NCBI GenBank assembly: GCA_003402315.1
Contig: QFXI01000022.1
Coordinates: forward strand, 1-64,000
Reading direction: 5' to 3'
DNA length: 64,000 bases
Source: Candidatus Nitrotoga sp. LAW
GTDB taxonomy: Bacteria > Pseudomonadota > Gammaproteobacteria > Burkholderiales > Gallionellaceae
In this document: piece after piece, positions 19,562-29,729 of the stretch
How the letters are laid out: every line of letters starts with the position of its first letter
How positions within the stretch are numbered: the stretch's first letter is position 1
Translations under genes and position numbers: made by a program
The notes under the pieces: generated by a model
The model's input: only the letters and a program-made list of their open reading frames with translations
The model's database searches: none
Told to the model about the DNA's origin: nothing

Positions 19562-20791
19562 TCAGCTACGATAACTGGCGTTTATCTTGACATAGTCATA
19601 AGAGAAATCGCAGGTCCATACTGTGGCAACTGCCGCGCCGCGATCTAGGATGACCCGAATGGTAATGTCGCTTTGTTGCATGATGCGCTGACCATCTTCT
19701 TCGATATAGCTGGCGGCGCGTCCGCCATGTTCAGCTACTAGAACATCGTCAAGATATAGCTTAAGGCGATGCACATCGAGATCCTGCACATCGGCATAAC
19801 CGATAGCAGCGAGGATGCGTCCAAGATTGGGATCAGAAGCGAAAAATGCAGTCTTGACCAAGGGGGAGCGTGCCACGGCATAGGCAATTTTTTTGCACTC
19901 CGCTACGCTCTTGCCCCCTTCAATTTGGACAGTGATAAACTTGGTCGCACCCTCCCCGTCACGCACGATGGCCTGCGCCAGCAATATGGCAACATCCGTA
20001 ACCGCCGCCTGCAATTGCGCGAACGCCGTGCTTTTCACATCAACAATAGCTTGCGCACCGCTCATGCCGGTGGCGATCACTATCAGTGCGTCATTGGTAG
20101 ATGTATCGCCATCCACAGTGATGCAGTTGAACGAAGCATCACTGGCGTGAGTCGCTAACTGTTGCAACAGCGGCTGCGCCACCGCAGCATCGGTAGCAAT
20201 ATAGCCGAGCATGGTAGCCATGTTGGGATGGATCATGCCGGAGCCTTTAGCGATGCCGGTAATCGTGATAGTGACACCATCGAGTGTAATTTGTTTGGAC
20301 ACCGCTTTAGCAACGATGTCAGTGGTCATGATGGCCTGAGCGGCATTAAGCCAGTTATCCTCGCGTAGTTCGGTTACGCAGGTTGGTAGTCCTGAGATCA
20401 ACCGCGACAGCGGTAGCGCTTCCATGATCACGCCAGTGGAGAACGGCAGCACCTGTTCTGCCTCGCAATCCAGCAGATTGGCTACTTCAGCACAGGTGGC
20501 ACGAGCCGCAGCCAATCCCTGCTCACCGGTACCGGCATTAGCGTTACCTGTGTTAACCACCAGTGCACGTACGCTTTTATTTGCAACCAGATGTTCGCGC
20601 GCCACAATAACTGGCGCGGCACAGAAACGGTTTTGCGTGAATACGCCAGCTACCGTGGTTTGTGCGGCCAAGTGCATGAGCAGTAAATCCTGGCGTCCAG
20701 GTTTTTTGATACTCGCTTCCGCAGTGCCTAGCAGCACGCCTTTGACAGGCAGAAGAGCACTTGAGACAGGAGATTGCAGATTAACTGGCAT
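19562..20791 (-). CDS. argJ: Glutamate N-acetyltransferase / amino-acid acetyltransferase ArgJ
   Basis: Transfers the acetyl group from N-acetylornithine to glutamate, giving ornithine and regenerating N-acetylglutamate in the cyclic arginine pathway; bifunctional members also use acetyl-CoA. The 409-residue proprotein contains [14 protein letters not shown], where self-cleavage between Ala and Thr creates the new N-terminal catalytic threonine of the beta chain. Length and motif are normal. It follows the cyclic-nucleotide-binding gene and secA on the same strand; the 164-bp gap suggests a separate promoter. Confidence 0.96.
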   Translation of the reverse strand: MPVNLQSPVSSALLPVKGVLLGTAEASIKKPGRQDLLLMHLAAQTTVAGVFTQNRFCAAPVIVAREHLVANKSVRALVVNTGNANAGTGEQGLAAARATCAEVANLLDCEAEQVLPFSTGVIMEALPLSRLISGLPTCVTELREDNWLNAAQAIMTTDIVAKAVSKQITLDGVTITITGIAKGSGMIHPNMATMLGYIATDAAVAQPLLQQLATHASDASFNCITVDGDTSTNDALIVIATGMSGAQAIVDVKSTAFAQLQAAVTDVAILLAQAIVRDGEGATKFITVQIEGGKSVAECKKIAYAVARSPLVKTAFFASDPNLGRILAAIGYADVQDLDVHRLKLYLDDVLVAEHGGRAASYIEEDGQRIMQQSDITIRVILDRGAAVATVWTCDFSYDYVKINASYRS

Positions 20792-20955
20792 GCCTTTTTA
20801 ACCTATATATTTCATAACTTCATAGATGACTGCTTAGCAATTATTTTCCAGGCAATAACTGTAGAAGGGGTGGCGCGGATATCCATATAACGAACCGAAC
20901 AAACATATCGAAACCGTAAGGAAGTGCTTTACGATTAAAGCATTTAAATTAGTCG

Positions 20956-21453
20956 CTAATATCGCCCACCTTGTTGATAAATGTAATTGCTCATTTCTAC
21001 GGATTGCATATTCATGCGTCTCACAATACCGTGCACATGACGCACGACGCCGCGCATTACGTAGTAAACGATAGCGGGGTTTGTGCTGAGGAACGTTTCT
21101 AGACGGGAACGGTTTAATAATAGTACTTGACTATTCGTCTTGGCCACTACAGTAGCGCTGATCTGCGCGGCACTTCCACCAACAAACGTAATAATGCCAG
21201 CCAAATCACCAGGCTGCAGCAGATGCAAGGTGGCTTTCTCACCGCCAAGAGTGGCAGTTGCCTCAACTTCACCTGTAGCAAGGATCATCAGTGTATTTCT
21301 GAGTGTGCTGTTACCAGGCTGGAGGAGATATTCACCTGCTTTGTATTCGTGCACCGTAATAATATTTGCCAATTCTTCAATCTCGGCATCCCGCAACTCT
21401 TCAGTTAGCGTGGAATTACGCAGGGTCTGCAAAATCAAGTCATCTGTCGTCAT
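20956..21453 (-). CDS. Cyclic-nucleotide-binding (cNMP) domain protein
   Basis: A 165-residue protein made of one CRP/FNR-type cNMP-binding beta-roll: YKAGEYLLQPGNSTLRNTLMILATGEVEAT, then LLQPGDLAGIITFVGG and a helix. No DNA-binding helix-turn-helix, kinase or channel domain follows, so it is a bare sensor domain. The phosphate-binding cassette arginine typical of cAMP-binding proteins is not evident, and it may not bind nucleotide. GGGAG lies eight bases before ATG 21453. It lies between secA and argJ on the same strand, 26 bp after secA. Confidence 0.8.
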   Translation of the reverse strand: MTTDDLILQTLRNSTLTEELRDAEIEELANIITVHEYKAGEYLLQPGNSTLRNTLMILATGEVEATATLGGEKATLHLLQPGDLAGIITFVGGSAAQISATVVAKTNSQVLLLNRSRLETFLSTNPAIVYYVMRGVVRHVHGIVRRMNMQSVEMSNYIYQQGGRY

Positions 21454-21479
21454 CGTGATCTCCCACAAAAATAATTACC

Positions 21480-24194
21480 TCAAGTTAACTTGCCATGGCA
21501 GTGCTTATATTTTTTACCAGAGCCACACGGGCATGGGTCATTACGTCCGGCTTTTTTGTTAGTGTGTGCCAAAGGTTTTTTCTCTGCCGCTCCATCCTCA
21601 TCAGCAGCCTCGGTCTCATCATAGTCGGCATGGTGATACTGTACATTTTCCGGAGTGTGGGGTGCTTCTACCGCTTCAATATCCTGTTCGTTACGGATGC
21701 GTACGTTCATCAGTGTCAGCGTAACATCACGCTTGATCGACTCAAGCATGCCGGAAAATAACTCGAATGCTTCACGCTTATATTCTTGCTTGGGATTCTT
21801 TTGCGCATAACCACGTAGATGGATACCCTGACGTAGATGATCCAGCGCCGCCAAGTGCTCACGCCAGTGGGTATCCACGCTTTGCAGCATGATGATACGC
21901 TCATATCCGTGCATCATTTCTGCCTCAACTTGCGCCACCTTGGCCTGATATTGCTGTTGCGCAGCTTGCACCACACGGTCACGCAAGCTGGTTTCATCAA
22001 GTTGTTTGTTTTCTTCTAGCCATTGCGCAAGCGGTAGAATTAATTGAAATTCAGCAGCCAATGCCTTTTCCAGCCCCGGGACATCCCACTGCTCTTCCAT
22101 ACTCTGCGGTGCGATGTATTCGCTAATGATGTTATGCATTACCCCTTCACGCATTGCGTCGATTGTTTCGGAGATATCCGTGCTCTCCAGCAATTCATTG
22201 CGCTGCTGGTAGATGACTTTGCGTTGTTCATTCGCGACATCGTCGTATTCAAGAATCTGCTTGCGCATGTCAAAATTGCGCGCTTCGACCTTGCGTTGTG
22301 CGTTCTCAATGGCGCGGGTGACCCAAGAATGCTCAATCGCTTCACCTTCGGGCAGCTTGAAACGGTTCATGATGGCTGCCACACGGTCAGAGGCAAAAAT
22401 CCGCAACAGCGGATCTTCCAGTGATAAATAAAAACGGCTGGAGCCAGGGTCGCCCTGACGACCCGCACGACCACGCAATTGGTTATCTACACGGCGCGAT
22501 TCGTGGCGCTCGGTACCGATAATATGTAAGCCCCCGCTCTTTACAACTTGGTCATGTATCGGTTGCCATTCAGCGCGCAATTGGGCGATGCGTTGATCAC
22601 GCGTGGCATTGTCCAAACTCTCATCCATACGTAACCGTTCGATGGGTTTTTCCACATTGCCGCCCAACACAATGTCAGTGCCGCGCCCGGCCATGTTAGT
22701 GGCAATCGTAATCATCTTTGGGCTTCCCGCTTGCGCTATGATCTCAGCTTCGCGCGCATGCTGCTTGGCGTTTAAAACTTGGTGCGGCAACTTTTCTTTT
22801 TCCAATAATTGCGACAATAACTCCGATGTTTCAATCGAGGTGGTGCCGACCAACACTGGTTGGCTACGTTGGTAGCAATCCTTAATATCCAAAATGGCTG
22901 CTCGATATTTCTCGTTTGTCGTAAGATAAACTTTGTCCATCATATCCTTACGGATAGTGGGCCGGTGCGGTGGGATAATGACGGTTTCCAGGTTGTAAAT
23001 CTGCTGAAACTCAAACGCTTCAGTATCTGCCGTACCGGTCATGCCGGCCAATTTGCCATATAGACGGAAGTAATTCTGGAAGGTAATAGAGGCTAGAGTT
23101 TGATTCTCCTTCTGGATAGTAACCCCTTCTTTTGCCTCAACCGCTTGGTGTAGGCCTTCGGACCAACGCCTTCCTGCCATCATACGGCCAGTAAACTCAT
23201 CTACAATAATTACTTCGTCGTCCTGCACCACATAATTCTGGTCGCGAAGATACAGCGCATGAGCACGCAACGCAGCATACAGATGATGAATCAGCATGAT
23301 GTTAGCTGGGTCATACAAGCTGCCCCCAATAGGCAATAGTCCTGCTTGACTCAGTAATTCTTCAGCATGTTCATGCCCGCTTTCCGTCAACAAAATCTGA
23401 CGGTTTTTCTCATCAACGCTGTAATCGCCAGGGCCATTTTCTTCTTGCTGACGCACCAGCTGCGGCACCAGTTTGTCCATGCGGATATAAACATCCACAT
23501 TATCTTCAGCTTGGCCAGAAATAATCAGCGGTGTACGCGCCTCATCGATCAGAATGGAATCCACTTCATCCACGATGGCATAATTTAATTTACGCTGGAA
23601 GCGCTCACCGGCATGGGTGGCCATATTGTCGCGCAGATAGTCAAAGCCAAATTCGTTGTTGGTGCCGTAGGTTATATCCGCACTGTAAGCAGCTTGCTTA
23701 TCAGTATGGTTCATCTGCGACAAAATTACCCCGACTGATAATCCAAGGAAGCGATACAGCCGACCCATCCATTCAGCATCACGTGCCGCCAGATAGTCGT
23801 TTACCGTCACCACGTGTACGCCTTGACCTGAAAGCGCATTGAGATATGCTGGCAAGGTCGCCATCAAAGTTTTACCCTCACCGGTGCGCATTTCAGCAAT
23901 CTTTCCATGGTGCAGTGCCATACCGCCGATCAGTTGCTCGTCGAAGTGGCGCATTTGCAGCACGCGCTGCCCGGCTTCACGCACCACAGCAAATGCCTCA
24001 GGTAACAATGTATTCAGCGTTTCGCCTTGGGTAATGCGCTGTTTGAAAGTTTCAGTTTTAAGACACAATGCCTCATCGGAAAGCTTTCCTACTTCAGCTT
24101 CGAGAGCGTTAATCACCACCACTGCTTGGCGATATTGTTTGAGAAGGCGATCGTTACGACTGCCAAAAACACTTTTCAATAAAGTAGAAATCAT
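21480..24194 (-). CDS. secA: Preprotein translocase ATPase SecA
   Basis: Motor ATPase that drives secretory proteins through SecYEG. The 904 residues show nucleotide-binding domain 1 with [20 protein letters not shown], the preprotein cross-linking domain, domain 2 with [20 protein letters not shown], the helical scaffold, and a C-terminal zinc-binding SecB-docking tail [14 protein letters not shown]. Length is normal. The 5' leader is unusually long (almost 600 bp to the divergent dciA) and contains a hairpin followed by a T-run on the coding strand, described separately. Confidence 0.98.
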   Translation of the reverse strand: MISTLLKSVFGSRNDRLLKQYRQAVVVINALEAEVGKLSDEALCLKTETFKQRITQGETLNTLLPEAFAVVREAGQRVLQMRHFDEQLIGGMALHHGKIAEMRTGEGKTLMATLPAYLNALSGQGVHVVTVNDYLAARDAEWMGRLYRFLGLSVGVILSQMNHTDKQAAYSADITYGTNNEFGFDYLRDNMATHAGERFQRKLNYAIVDEVDSILIDEARTPLIISGQAEDNVDVYIRMDKLVPQLVRQQEENGPGDYSVDEKNRQILLTESGHEHAEELLSQAGLLPIGGSLYDPANIMLIHHLYAALRAHALYLRDQNYVVQDDEVIIVDEFTGRMMAGRRWSEGLHQAVEAKEGVTIQKENQTLASITFQNYFRLYGKLAGMTGTADTEAFEFQQIYNLETVIIPPHRPTIRKDMMDKVYLTTNEKYRAAILDIKDCYQRSQPVLVGTTSIETSELLSQLLEKEKLPHQVLNAKQHAREAEIIAQAGSPKMITIATNMAGRGTDIVLGGNVEKPIERLRMDESLDNATRDQRIAQLRAEWQPIHDQVVKSGGLHIIGTERHESRRVDNQLRGRAGRQGDPGSSRFYLSLEDPLLRIFASDRVAAIMNRFKLPEGEAIEHSWVTRAIENAQRKVEARNFDMRKQILEYDDVANEQRKVIYQQRNELLESTDISETIDAMREGVMHNIISEYIAPQSMEEQWDVPGLEKALAAEFQLILPLAQWLEENKQLDETSLRDRVVQAAQQQYQAKVAQVEAEMMHGYERIIMLQSVDTHWREHLAALDHLRQGIHLRGYAQKNPKQEYKREAFELFSGMLESIKRDVTLTLMNVRIRNEQDIEAVEAPHTPENVQYHHADYDETEAADEDGAAEKKPLAHTNKKAGRNDPCPCGSGKKYKHCHGKLT

Positions 24195-24786
24195 TGTTTA
24201 ATTTTTCTAGGTTTCAATTCTAAGAATTTTAACGATTAGTTTTAATGCTGAATTTATTTTCGGTTACACCAAGCAAAAAGGGTGAAGTGCCACACCTCAC
24301 CCTTGTAAAAATCTCATGGCTATCAATTCTCGGCGTGTCAAAAAACGTTTGTGGTTGTGTGCGACAATTCTGAATATCCCACTTCGTAGAGTCATGTGAA
24401 GGCCACAAAACAAGTTTATCTGTTTCCCTTGACAAACTTCAGCACGTATTACTGTCACAACTTGTGCCTGCAGCTTGAACACCTAATCTTTACTATATTA
24501 GCATATTGCTCTGGGTAAGCTGAATACACCCTGGATATCTTCATGCCTATGCCAAAATTAAATACACATTTTAGGATCGAAACATACATTCACCGGAAGT
24601 TAAGCTGTTTCTTAATAATTGACCATAACCTAACTGATAGGTGCAACAATTCTGCCTAATTAAACTTTATAAGCCAACATTGACCTCTAATGGGTGCATC
24701 ATTACCGAACGTACGCTGCGAACCTTTCCAAACCAATGGAAACTAGAATAATATCCATGTTTTAATTTTTGAATTAACCTGATGCT
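24195..24786. other. Long divergent region between secA and dciA
   Basis: About 590 bp with promoters expected for secA (minus) and dciA (plus). Two short minus-strand frames (24229-24435 and 24297-24482) cross the hairpin at 24278-24304; neither resembles SecM or any known leader peptide. Nothing else was recognised. Confidence 0.4.
24278..24304 (-). terminator. Terminator-like hairpin in the secA leader
   Basis: Read on the minus strand, AAGGGTGAGGTG-TGG-CACTTCACCCTT forms a 12-bp stem with one mismatch and runs straight into a T-run (CCCTTTTT). That is the form of an intrinsic terminator, 84 bp before the secA start codon. It could end a transcript from upstream or act as an attenuator of secA. 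Confidence 0.65.
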
Positions 24787-25209
24787 GTGTCAAATCGACT
24801 AAGCTCATATCTCAATGCCAGCCAAGAGTTGCGTCAACTATCGCATAAGGTAGGCCAGTTCCTCGCATTACAGCGGTACTACGAACAGATTGCTCCCCCC
24901 TCCTTGATACGCGCTAGTCATGTGATGCAACTTGATCAACAAACGCTCATTATCGCCGCAGACAATGGCACAGTGGCAGCCAAATTGCGCCAACTTGCCC
25001 CAAAACTTACTCAATTGTGTCAAAACGGGGGCTATGAGATTACTGGAATTCAGATTAAGGTGCAAGTTGCCTTGCCAATCACCACACGCCCCCTTCGCCC
25101 CACCTCGCTTAGTGCAATAAGACGTCAGCAGTTAGTGGACTTCGCCGTAGAATTAGAAGATTCACCCCTGAAAACCGCATTGCACCGTTTGGCAAAAAGC
25201 AAAAGATAG
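24787..25209 (+). CDS. DciA-like protein (DUF721)
   Basis: A 140-residue protein with the DUF721 fold in its middle: YYEQIAPPSLIRASHVMQLDQQTLIIAADNGTVAAKLRQLAPKLTQLC. DciA proteins load or operate the replicative helicase DnaB in bacteria that lack DnaC; the divergent position next to secA is common for this family. The start is GTG 24787; no ATG gives the conserved frame, and no strong ribosome-binding site is visible. Assignment rests on the domain pattern and the neighbourhood. Confidence 0.75.
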   Translation: MSNRLSSYLNASQELRQLSHKVGQFLALQRYYEQIAPPSLIRASHVMQLDQQTLIIAADNGTVAAKLRQLAPKLTQLCQNGGYEITGIQIKVQVALPITTRPLRPTSLSAIRRQQLVDFAVELEDSPLKTALHRLAKSKR

Positions 25210-25278
25210 TGGTAGATATATTCTTAGCTCGGATAGCGATTCACTATTTGGTTTTAAGTTGCATCCAGCAACCCAACA

Positions 25279-25401
25279 ATGACTCAAATTGAGAAGCTAT
25301 GGCACAATGCGAAGCGTGGATGGATAGATTTCAAAACACAATGGCGCCGAGAGCGATTGGAATTGGCATTACCTGTATTTACTTTTGATGCGCGAAATTG
25401 A
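25279..25401 (+). CDS. Possible 40-residue small protein
   Basis: The frame starts MTQIEKLWHNAKRGW and is rich in tryptophan, arginine and lysine, with an amphipathic-helix look. It has no good ribosome-binding site (only CCAGCAACC upstream) and no recognised family. It could be a decayed gene fragment or chance. Confidence 0.2.
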   Translation: MTQIEKLWHNAKRGWIDFKTQWRRERLELALPVFTFDARN

Positions 25402-25613
25402 TGGGCATTTACTGTCATGATATCAAGCTTACCAAAATCAGTATCTACAATATATCCACCTTTGCGATACCTGAAAGATGCCGCACTCAAGTTTCTTGCA
25501 GATTTGATTATTCAACAAAGATCATACCGCTGTTAACGGCCTACTGGGTTTATCCGCGTTGCTTCTGATTAGGCGGTTTATCGCCAGTCCTTAGTATATA
25601 AGGAGCTACTAGC

Positions 25614-25658
25614 ATGACGGTTACTGTCCGATACAGGGTAGCCCTATTTACCTTTTAA
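25614..25658 (+). CDS. Possible 14-residue leader peptide
   Basis: A frame encoding MTVTVRYRVALFTF is preceded by a strong AAGGAG (25600-25605) eight bases before its ATG. It ends 36 bp before the PP0621-family start. The well-formed ribosome-binding site on such a short frame suggests a translated leader, although no repeated regulatory codon or attenuator hairpin is evident. Confidence 0.3.
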   Translation: MTVTVRYRVALFTF

Positions 25659-25694
25659 TTTTTGCTCATTAGCGGTTTTTGGAGTTATGGTGGG

Positions 25695-25934
25695 ATGAGT
25701 CGCATATTAATTGTAATTGTTATCTTCATAGTCATCTACTTGCTGCTCAAGCACTACCGTAAGCAGACGCAAAAAAAAGATGTATCCGGTGAAGATACAT
25801 CAAAGCACAGAGAAAATATGGTGCGTTGTGCGCACTGCGGTGTGCACCTACCTAAAGGTGAGAGCATCATGGCCGATCACAAATATTACTGCAGTGAAGT
25901 ACATCGCCATGCACATACTGAAGAACCTGAATAA
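25695..25934 (+). CDS. PP0621-family protein
   Basis: A small protein of 79 residues: one N-terminal membrane helix (ILIVIVIFIVIYLLLKHY), a charged linker, and a C-terminal zinc-ribbon-like module with CAHCGVHLP...YYCSEVHRHAH. This is the PP0621 family, whose members usually precede pilS in beta- and gammaproteobacteria; function unknown. ATG 25695 with GGTGGG just upstream is preferred over the longer frame from 25662. pilS starts 24 bp downstream, so co-transcription is likely. Confidence 0.8.
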   Translation: MSRILIVIVIFIVIYLLLKHYRKQTQKKDVSGEDTSKHRENMVRCAHCGVHLPKGESIMADHKYYCSEVHRHAHTEEPE

Positions 25935-25958
25935 TCATCTAATACCAGATGAGTTTTG

Positions 25959-27587
25959 ATGTGGGATAACCTACCTCTCTCCACGTGGCATTCGTTGCGC
26001 CCAAGATCCTATTCTGTGCCCGCATCAGAAGCCATGTGGCGCGCAGTTTATTTCTTCAATCTTTATCGCCTGACCTTGGGCGGACTATTTGTCTTTCTGG
26101 TGAGCGCGTTTGGCGATGCACTGATATTAGGTTCACGTGCTCCGTCGCTGTTCTTTCATACTAGTCTCACATACATCGCACTAACCCTGATTTCGTTCCT
26201 AACCATCAAACTACATCGGCCACGGTTTGGCTTGCAATTAGCATTTTTGGTAGGAGCGGATATTACTTGTATAACAGTTTTGTCACACGCCAGTGGGGGT
26301 ATACAAAGCGGTTTGGGCGTGTTGCTACTAGTATCACTGACTGCTACAGGATTAATTAGCCGTGACAAGATTACCTTGTTTTTCGCGGCACTTGCTAGCA
26401 TAGCGGTATTATTGCAACACTCTTACGCAGTATTGACCCAAGATGCGGCGGTAGCCCAATATGTCCAGGCTGGATTGTTGAGCGCCGCTTATTTCGCCGT
26501 TGCCTGGCTGGCACATACTATGGCTAAGTATGCCATTGCCAGTGAAAATTTGGCTGCTCTGCGCGGTGTAGATTTGGCCAATATGGCGGAAACTAACAGG
26601 CTGGTGATTCAGGATATGCCAGACGGTGTGCTGGTGGTGAATGAGAGCGGAATGGTCAAGCAATACAATCCTGGCGTGGAACGTTTGTTAGGGTACACGT
26701 TTTCAAATACTAATAATGCTACGCTGGAAAATTGTGCGCCTCTACTGGCGGATCGGTTCGCTGTTTGGCGGCAGCATCAAGGGCGTGGACATGAAGTATT
26801 ACGTTTGCCTGTAACCAATCATCAGGTGCGTATACGTTTTTTGCCAGTAGAGCGTGAGGGATTTTGGGGCGCGATAATTTTCCTTGAGGATATGCAACGC
26901 GTTCAGGCCCAGGCTCAGCAGATCAAACTTGCAGCACTGGGACGATTGACCGCCAACATTGCCCATGAGGTGCGCAATCCACTGTCAGCTATTAGTTACG
27001 CAACTGAATTACTACAAGAAGAGAAGCACGATCCGGGGCAGACTCGTTTGTTTCAGATCATTATGGACAATGCCGCAAGGTTGAACCACATCGTGGAAGA
27101 TGTGCTGCAGTTGAACCGGCGCGATAGGGTGCAAAGCGAAGATTATAATTTAACAGAGAAACTGCCCCTCTATATTGAGGGGCTGTGTCATACCCAAGGC
27201 GTGTCGCAGGAGATATTTTTAATTAAGATTGCCCCGGCTTGCGTAATCAGATTTGATCTTGGCCATCTCGATCAAATATTGTGGAATTTATGCCGCAACG
27301 CTCTGCGTTATTGCAGCAAGCTGGCAGGCAGTGTGCAACTGTGTGCATGGTGCTCCAATGATGGGAGGACGATACTGGAAATTCTGAACGATGGGCCTCC
27401 AGTTGCCCCCGAGACCGTTCAACAATTGTTCGAGCCCTTCTTTACCATGACGGCCGGGGGTACCGGTTTAGGCCTGTATATTGCACGCGAATTGTGCGAG
27501 GCTAACGGCGCAACGCTTGAATATAGGCAGCCAGAAAAAGGCGGTGCCTGTTTCCGCATTGTGTTTGGGGATCAAAATGAACGCTGA
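25959..27587 (+). CDS. pilS: Sensor histidine kinase PilS
   Basis: Inner-membrane sensor kinase that with PilR controls type IV pilin transcription. The protein of about 542 residues has an N-terminal block of about six membrane helices, a PAS domain (NMAETNRLVIQDMPDGVLVVNESG), the phospho-acceptor H-box NIAHEVRNPLSAISYATELL, and a HATPase domain with N-box LCRNALRYC and G-box GGTGLGLYIAREL. TTG 25956 and ATG 25959 are both possible starts. The pilA and pil assembly genes are not in this window. It overlaps pilR by 11 bp. Confidence 0.92.
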   Translation: MWDNLPLSTWHSLRPRSYSVPASEAMWRAVYFFNLYRLTLGGLFVFLVSAFGDALILGSRAPSLFFHTSLTYIALTLISFLTIKLHRPRFGLQLAFLVGADITCITVLSHASGGIQSGLGVLLLVSLTATGLISRDKITLFFAALASIAVLLQHSYAVLTQDAAVAQYVQAGLLSAAYFAVAWLAHTMAKYAIASENLAALRGVDLANMAETNRLVIQDMPDGVLVVNESGMVKQYNPGVERLLGYTFSNTNNATLENCAPLLADRFAVWRQHQGRGHEVLRLPVTNHQVRIRFLPVEREGFWGAIIFLEDMQRVQAQAQQIKLAALGRLTANIAHEVRNPLSAISYATELLQEEKHDPGQTRLFQIIMDNAARLNHIVEDVLQLNRRDRVQSEDYNLTEKLPLYIEGLCHTQGVSQEIFLIKIAPACVIRFDLGHLDQILWNLCRNALRYCSKLAGSVQLCAWCSNDGRTILEILNDGPPVAPETVQQLFEPFFTMTAGGTGLGLYIARELCEANGATLEYRQPEKGGACFRIVFGDQNER

Positions 27588-28935
27588 TATACAGGCCAGC
27601 CCTGCGCGCGTCTTGGTGGTGGATGATGAGCCGGATATACTAGAGCTAATCGAGTTGGCGCTGCTACGTATGGGATTGCAGGTCGATCGCGCTAGTAGTG
27701 TGCAAGAAGCCTTGCACCAATTAAATACTAAAACATATCAGCTATGTTTGACAGATATGCGCCTGCCGGATGGAGAAGGGCTGGAGGTGGTGCAATATAT
27801 TATTGCCCGCAACATGCATGTGCCAGTCGCGGTGATTACCGCGCATGGCAATATGGAAAATGCGATTTTTGCACTTAAGGCTGGCGCTTTCGATTACCTA
27901 GCCAAGCCAGTTGCGCTGACCCAGTTGCGTGCTTTAGTCAATGCCGTGCTGAAGCTGCCGCCACCATCCGCCACCGTGCGGAAAGGGGTGCGAACATTGC
28001 TGGGACTTTCCCCCGCCATGGAAAAGGTGCGCGACCTGATCGACCGGGTGGCACGTAGCCAAGCGCCGGTGCATATCAGCGGCGAATCAGGTAGTGGAAA
28101 AGAACTGGCTGCACGGCTGATCGTTGAAAAAAGCGCTCGGCGCGATCAGCCCTTCATCACGGTAAACTGCGGGGCAATCCCGGAAACGCTTATGGAAAGC
28201 GAATTTTTCGGTTATCGCAAGGGCGCATTCACCGGTGCGGAAAAGGATCGCGAAGGTTTATTTCAAGCTGCCAATGGCGGTACTTTATTCCTTGATGAGG
28301 TTGCCGATTTACCGCTCTCTATGCAGGTAAAATTGTTACGGGTAATCCAGGAGAAAAAAGTGCGTAAGGTGGGCGCCACGCAAGAAGAGCCGGTGGATGT
28401 ACGTATCATCAGCGCCACCCATAATGCATTGGCGGAGCAAGTACAGCAGGGGAAATTCCGTCAGGATCTTTATTATCGCTTGAATGTGATTACCTTGCTT
28501 ATGCCACCGTTGCGCGCAATGCGTGATGACATTGCCGAGGTCGCCAACCATTTTTTAGCTCGTTTGTGCGGTGATGCGAAGGTCGAATTGGCATCGTCAG
28601 CTTTGAAGGCACTTCAACAATACGATTTTCCGGGTAACGTGCGCGAACTGGAAAACATAATCGAGCGGGCACTTGCATTATGTTCGGACGGCATTATTAT
28701 GCCGGCCGATTTACAGCTTGCGCCCACAGACTTTGCTGGAATGACCGTCAAGCCATGTGTGGCTGGCAAATATCCACTTACCGATTATCTAGATAGCGTC
28801 GAACGCGCAGCTATTTTGGAGGCACTACAGCAAACCAATTTCAACCGCACAGCTGCGGCTAAGGTACTGGGAGTAACTTTTCGCGCCTTACGTTATCGCA
28901 TGGACCGCTTGGGCATCACTGACAAGGATGAATAA
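27577..28935 (+). CDS. pilR: Sigma-54 response regulator PilR
   Basis: NtrC-type activator that drives sigma-54-dependent promoters, classically pilA. The 452 residues comprise a receiver domain (VLVVDDEPD, phospho-acceptor in CLTDMRLPDGEG), an AAA domain with Walker A GESGSGKE and the sigma-54 contact loop KGAFTGA, and a C-terminal Fis-type helix-turn-helix (LQQTNFNRTAAAKVLGVTFRALRYRMDRLGI). The longer upstream frame (to 27481) lies inside pilS; ATG 27577 gives the canonical N-terminus and translational overlap. Confidence 0.93.
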   Translation: MNADIQASPARVLVVDDEPDILELIELALLRMGLQVDRASSVQEALHQLNTKTYQLCLTDMRLPDGEGLEVVQYIIARNMHVPVAVITAHGNMENAIFALKAGAFDYLAKPVALTQLRALVNAVLKLPPPSATVRKGVRTLLGLSPAMEKVRDLIDRVARSQAPVHISGESGSGKELAARLIVEKSARRDQPFITVNCGAIPETLMESEFFGYRKGAFTGAEKDREGLFQAANGGTLFLDEVADLPLSMQVKLLRVIQEKKVRKVGATQEEPVDVRIISATHNALAEQVQQGKFRQDLYYRLNVITLLMPPLRAMRDDIAEVANHFLARLCGDAKVELASSALKALQQYDFPGNVRELENIIERALALCSDGIIMPADLQLAPTDFAGMTVKPCVAGKYPLTDYLDSVERAAILEALQQTNFNRTAAAKVLGVTFRALRYRMDRLGITDKDE

Positions 28936-28938
28936 GCA

Positions 28939-29475
28939 GTGAAAGTTGGCACAAATGGATGGCTTAGCGGTCTGCGCCGCCTTGCTTCGCCAAACTGTGA
29001 TTTTCGTCCAACTGGTACCGCCATAGATTTATTGGTTATTCATAATATCAGTTTGCCGCCGGGTGAGTTCGGTGGCCAGGCGGTTGCACAGTTATTTACC
29101 AATACGCTTGATACGGAGGCACACTCCTATTTTGCCCAACTCAAAGGAGTGAGAGTTTCTGCCCATTTTTTAATACAGCGCACGGGTGAGGTTACCCAGT
29201 TCGTGCCTTGCAACAAACGCGCCTGGCATGCGGGTGCATCGGCGTGGCATGGACGCACGGCCTGCAATGATTTTTCCATAGGTGTAGAATTAGAAGGTAC
29301 AGACTTCCTATCATTCAGCGATCAACAGTATGCTGCATTAATCCGGCTAACACGAGTGCTCAAACGTATCTATCCAATTCGTGAAATTGTAGGGCATTCA
29401 GACATTGCACCGGGACGGAAGACAGATCCCGGACATGGATTTGACTGGCCGCGTTATCTTGAGAAAGTGGGTTGA
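28939..29475 (+). CDS. ampD: 1,6-anhydro-N-acetylmuramyl-L-alanine amidase AmpD
   Basis: Cytoplasmic zinc amidase that cleaves the stem peptide from anhydro-muropeptides during peptidoglycan recycling. The 178 residues carry zinc-ligand and catalytic segments of amidase_2: LLVIHNISLPPGEFGG, VSAHFLIQRTGEVTQFVP, FSIGVELEG and VGHSDIAPGRKTDPG. It starts with GTG three bases after the pilR stop, so it is translated from the same message. MltA and PBP1a, other peptidoglycan enzymes, are further along the window. Confidence 0.94.
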   Translation: MKVGTNGWLSGLRRLASPNCDFRPTGTAIDLLVIHNISLPPGEFGGQAVAQLFTNTLDTEAHSYFAQLKGVRVSAHFLIQRTGEVTQFVPCNKRAWHAGASAWHGRTACNDFSIGVELEGTDFLSFSDQQYAALIRLTRVLKRIYPIREIVGHSDIAPGRKTDPGHGFDWPRYLEKVG

Positions 29476-29658
29476 AAACGGGTCGGCAATGGCATATATC
29501 AATACACATTCTTAACAAGAAACGTTATGCTGTTTTTAAATTTTTTATACCTGTTTATTTTATTAAATAGATCGATTTTTTAAGAAAAAAACTTGCATAA
29601 TTCCCCCGATGTACTACAATAATATTTTACTAAACCTGCCTCTATATGAACTGCTGGA

Positions 29659-29674
29659 TACTACATATAGTAGT
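29659..29674. promoter_or_regulatory. Possible NrdR box upstream of nrdA
   Basis: TACTACATATAGTAGT contains the near-palindrome ACTAC-ATATA-GTAGT and resembles the NrdR consensus ACACTATATATAGTGT. It lies 56 bp before the nrdA start. A partial similarity, TACTACAATAATATT, is at 29612-29626, but the 47-bp offset is not the 31-32 bp usual for paired NrdR boxes. The call therefore rests on one site. Confidence 0.45.
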
Positions 29675-29729
29675 TTTTGTATTTCAGTTCTGATTTCAGA
29701 TAGAGCAATAATTTAGAGCGATAATTATA

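Larger units (their letters stand above)
25210..25694. other. Intergenic region before the pilSR cluster
   Basis: About 480 bp with no recognisable large gene. It contains two short frames listed separately (25279-25401 and 25614-25658). The promoter for the PP0621–pilS–pilR–ampD group presumably lies in the second half. Confidence 0.4.

Noticed and set aside
24297-24482. 61-codon minus-strand frame in the secA leader as a SecM equivalent
   Set aside because: It has no signal peptide and no arrest-like C-terminus, and it ends inside the hairpin. The hairpin alone is retained as a feature.
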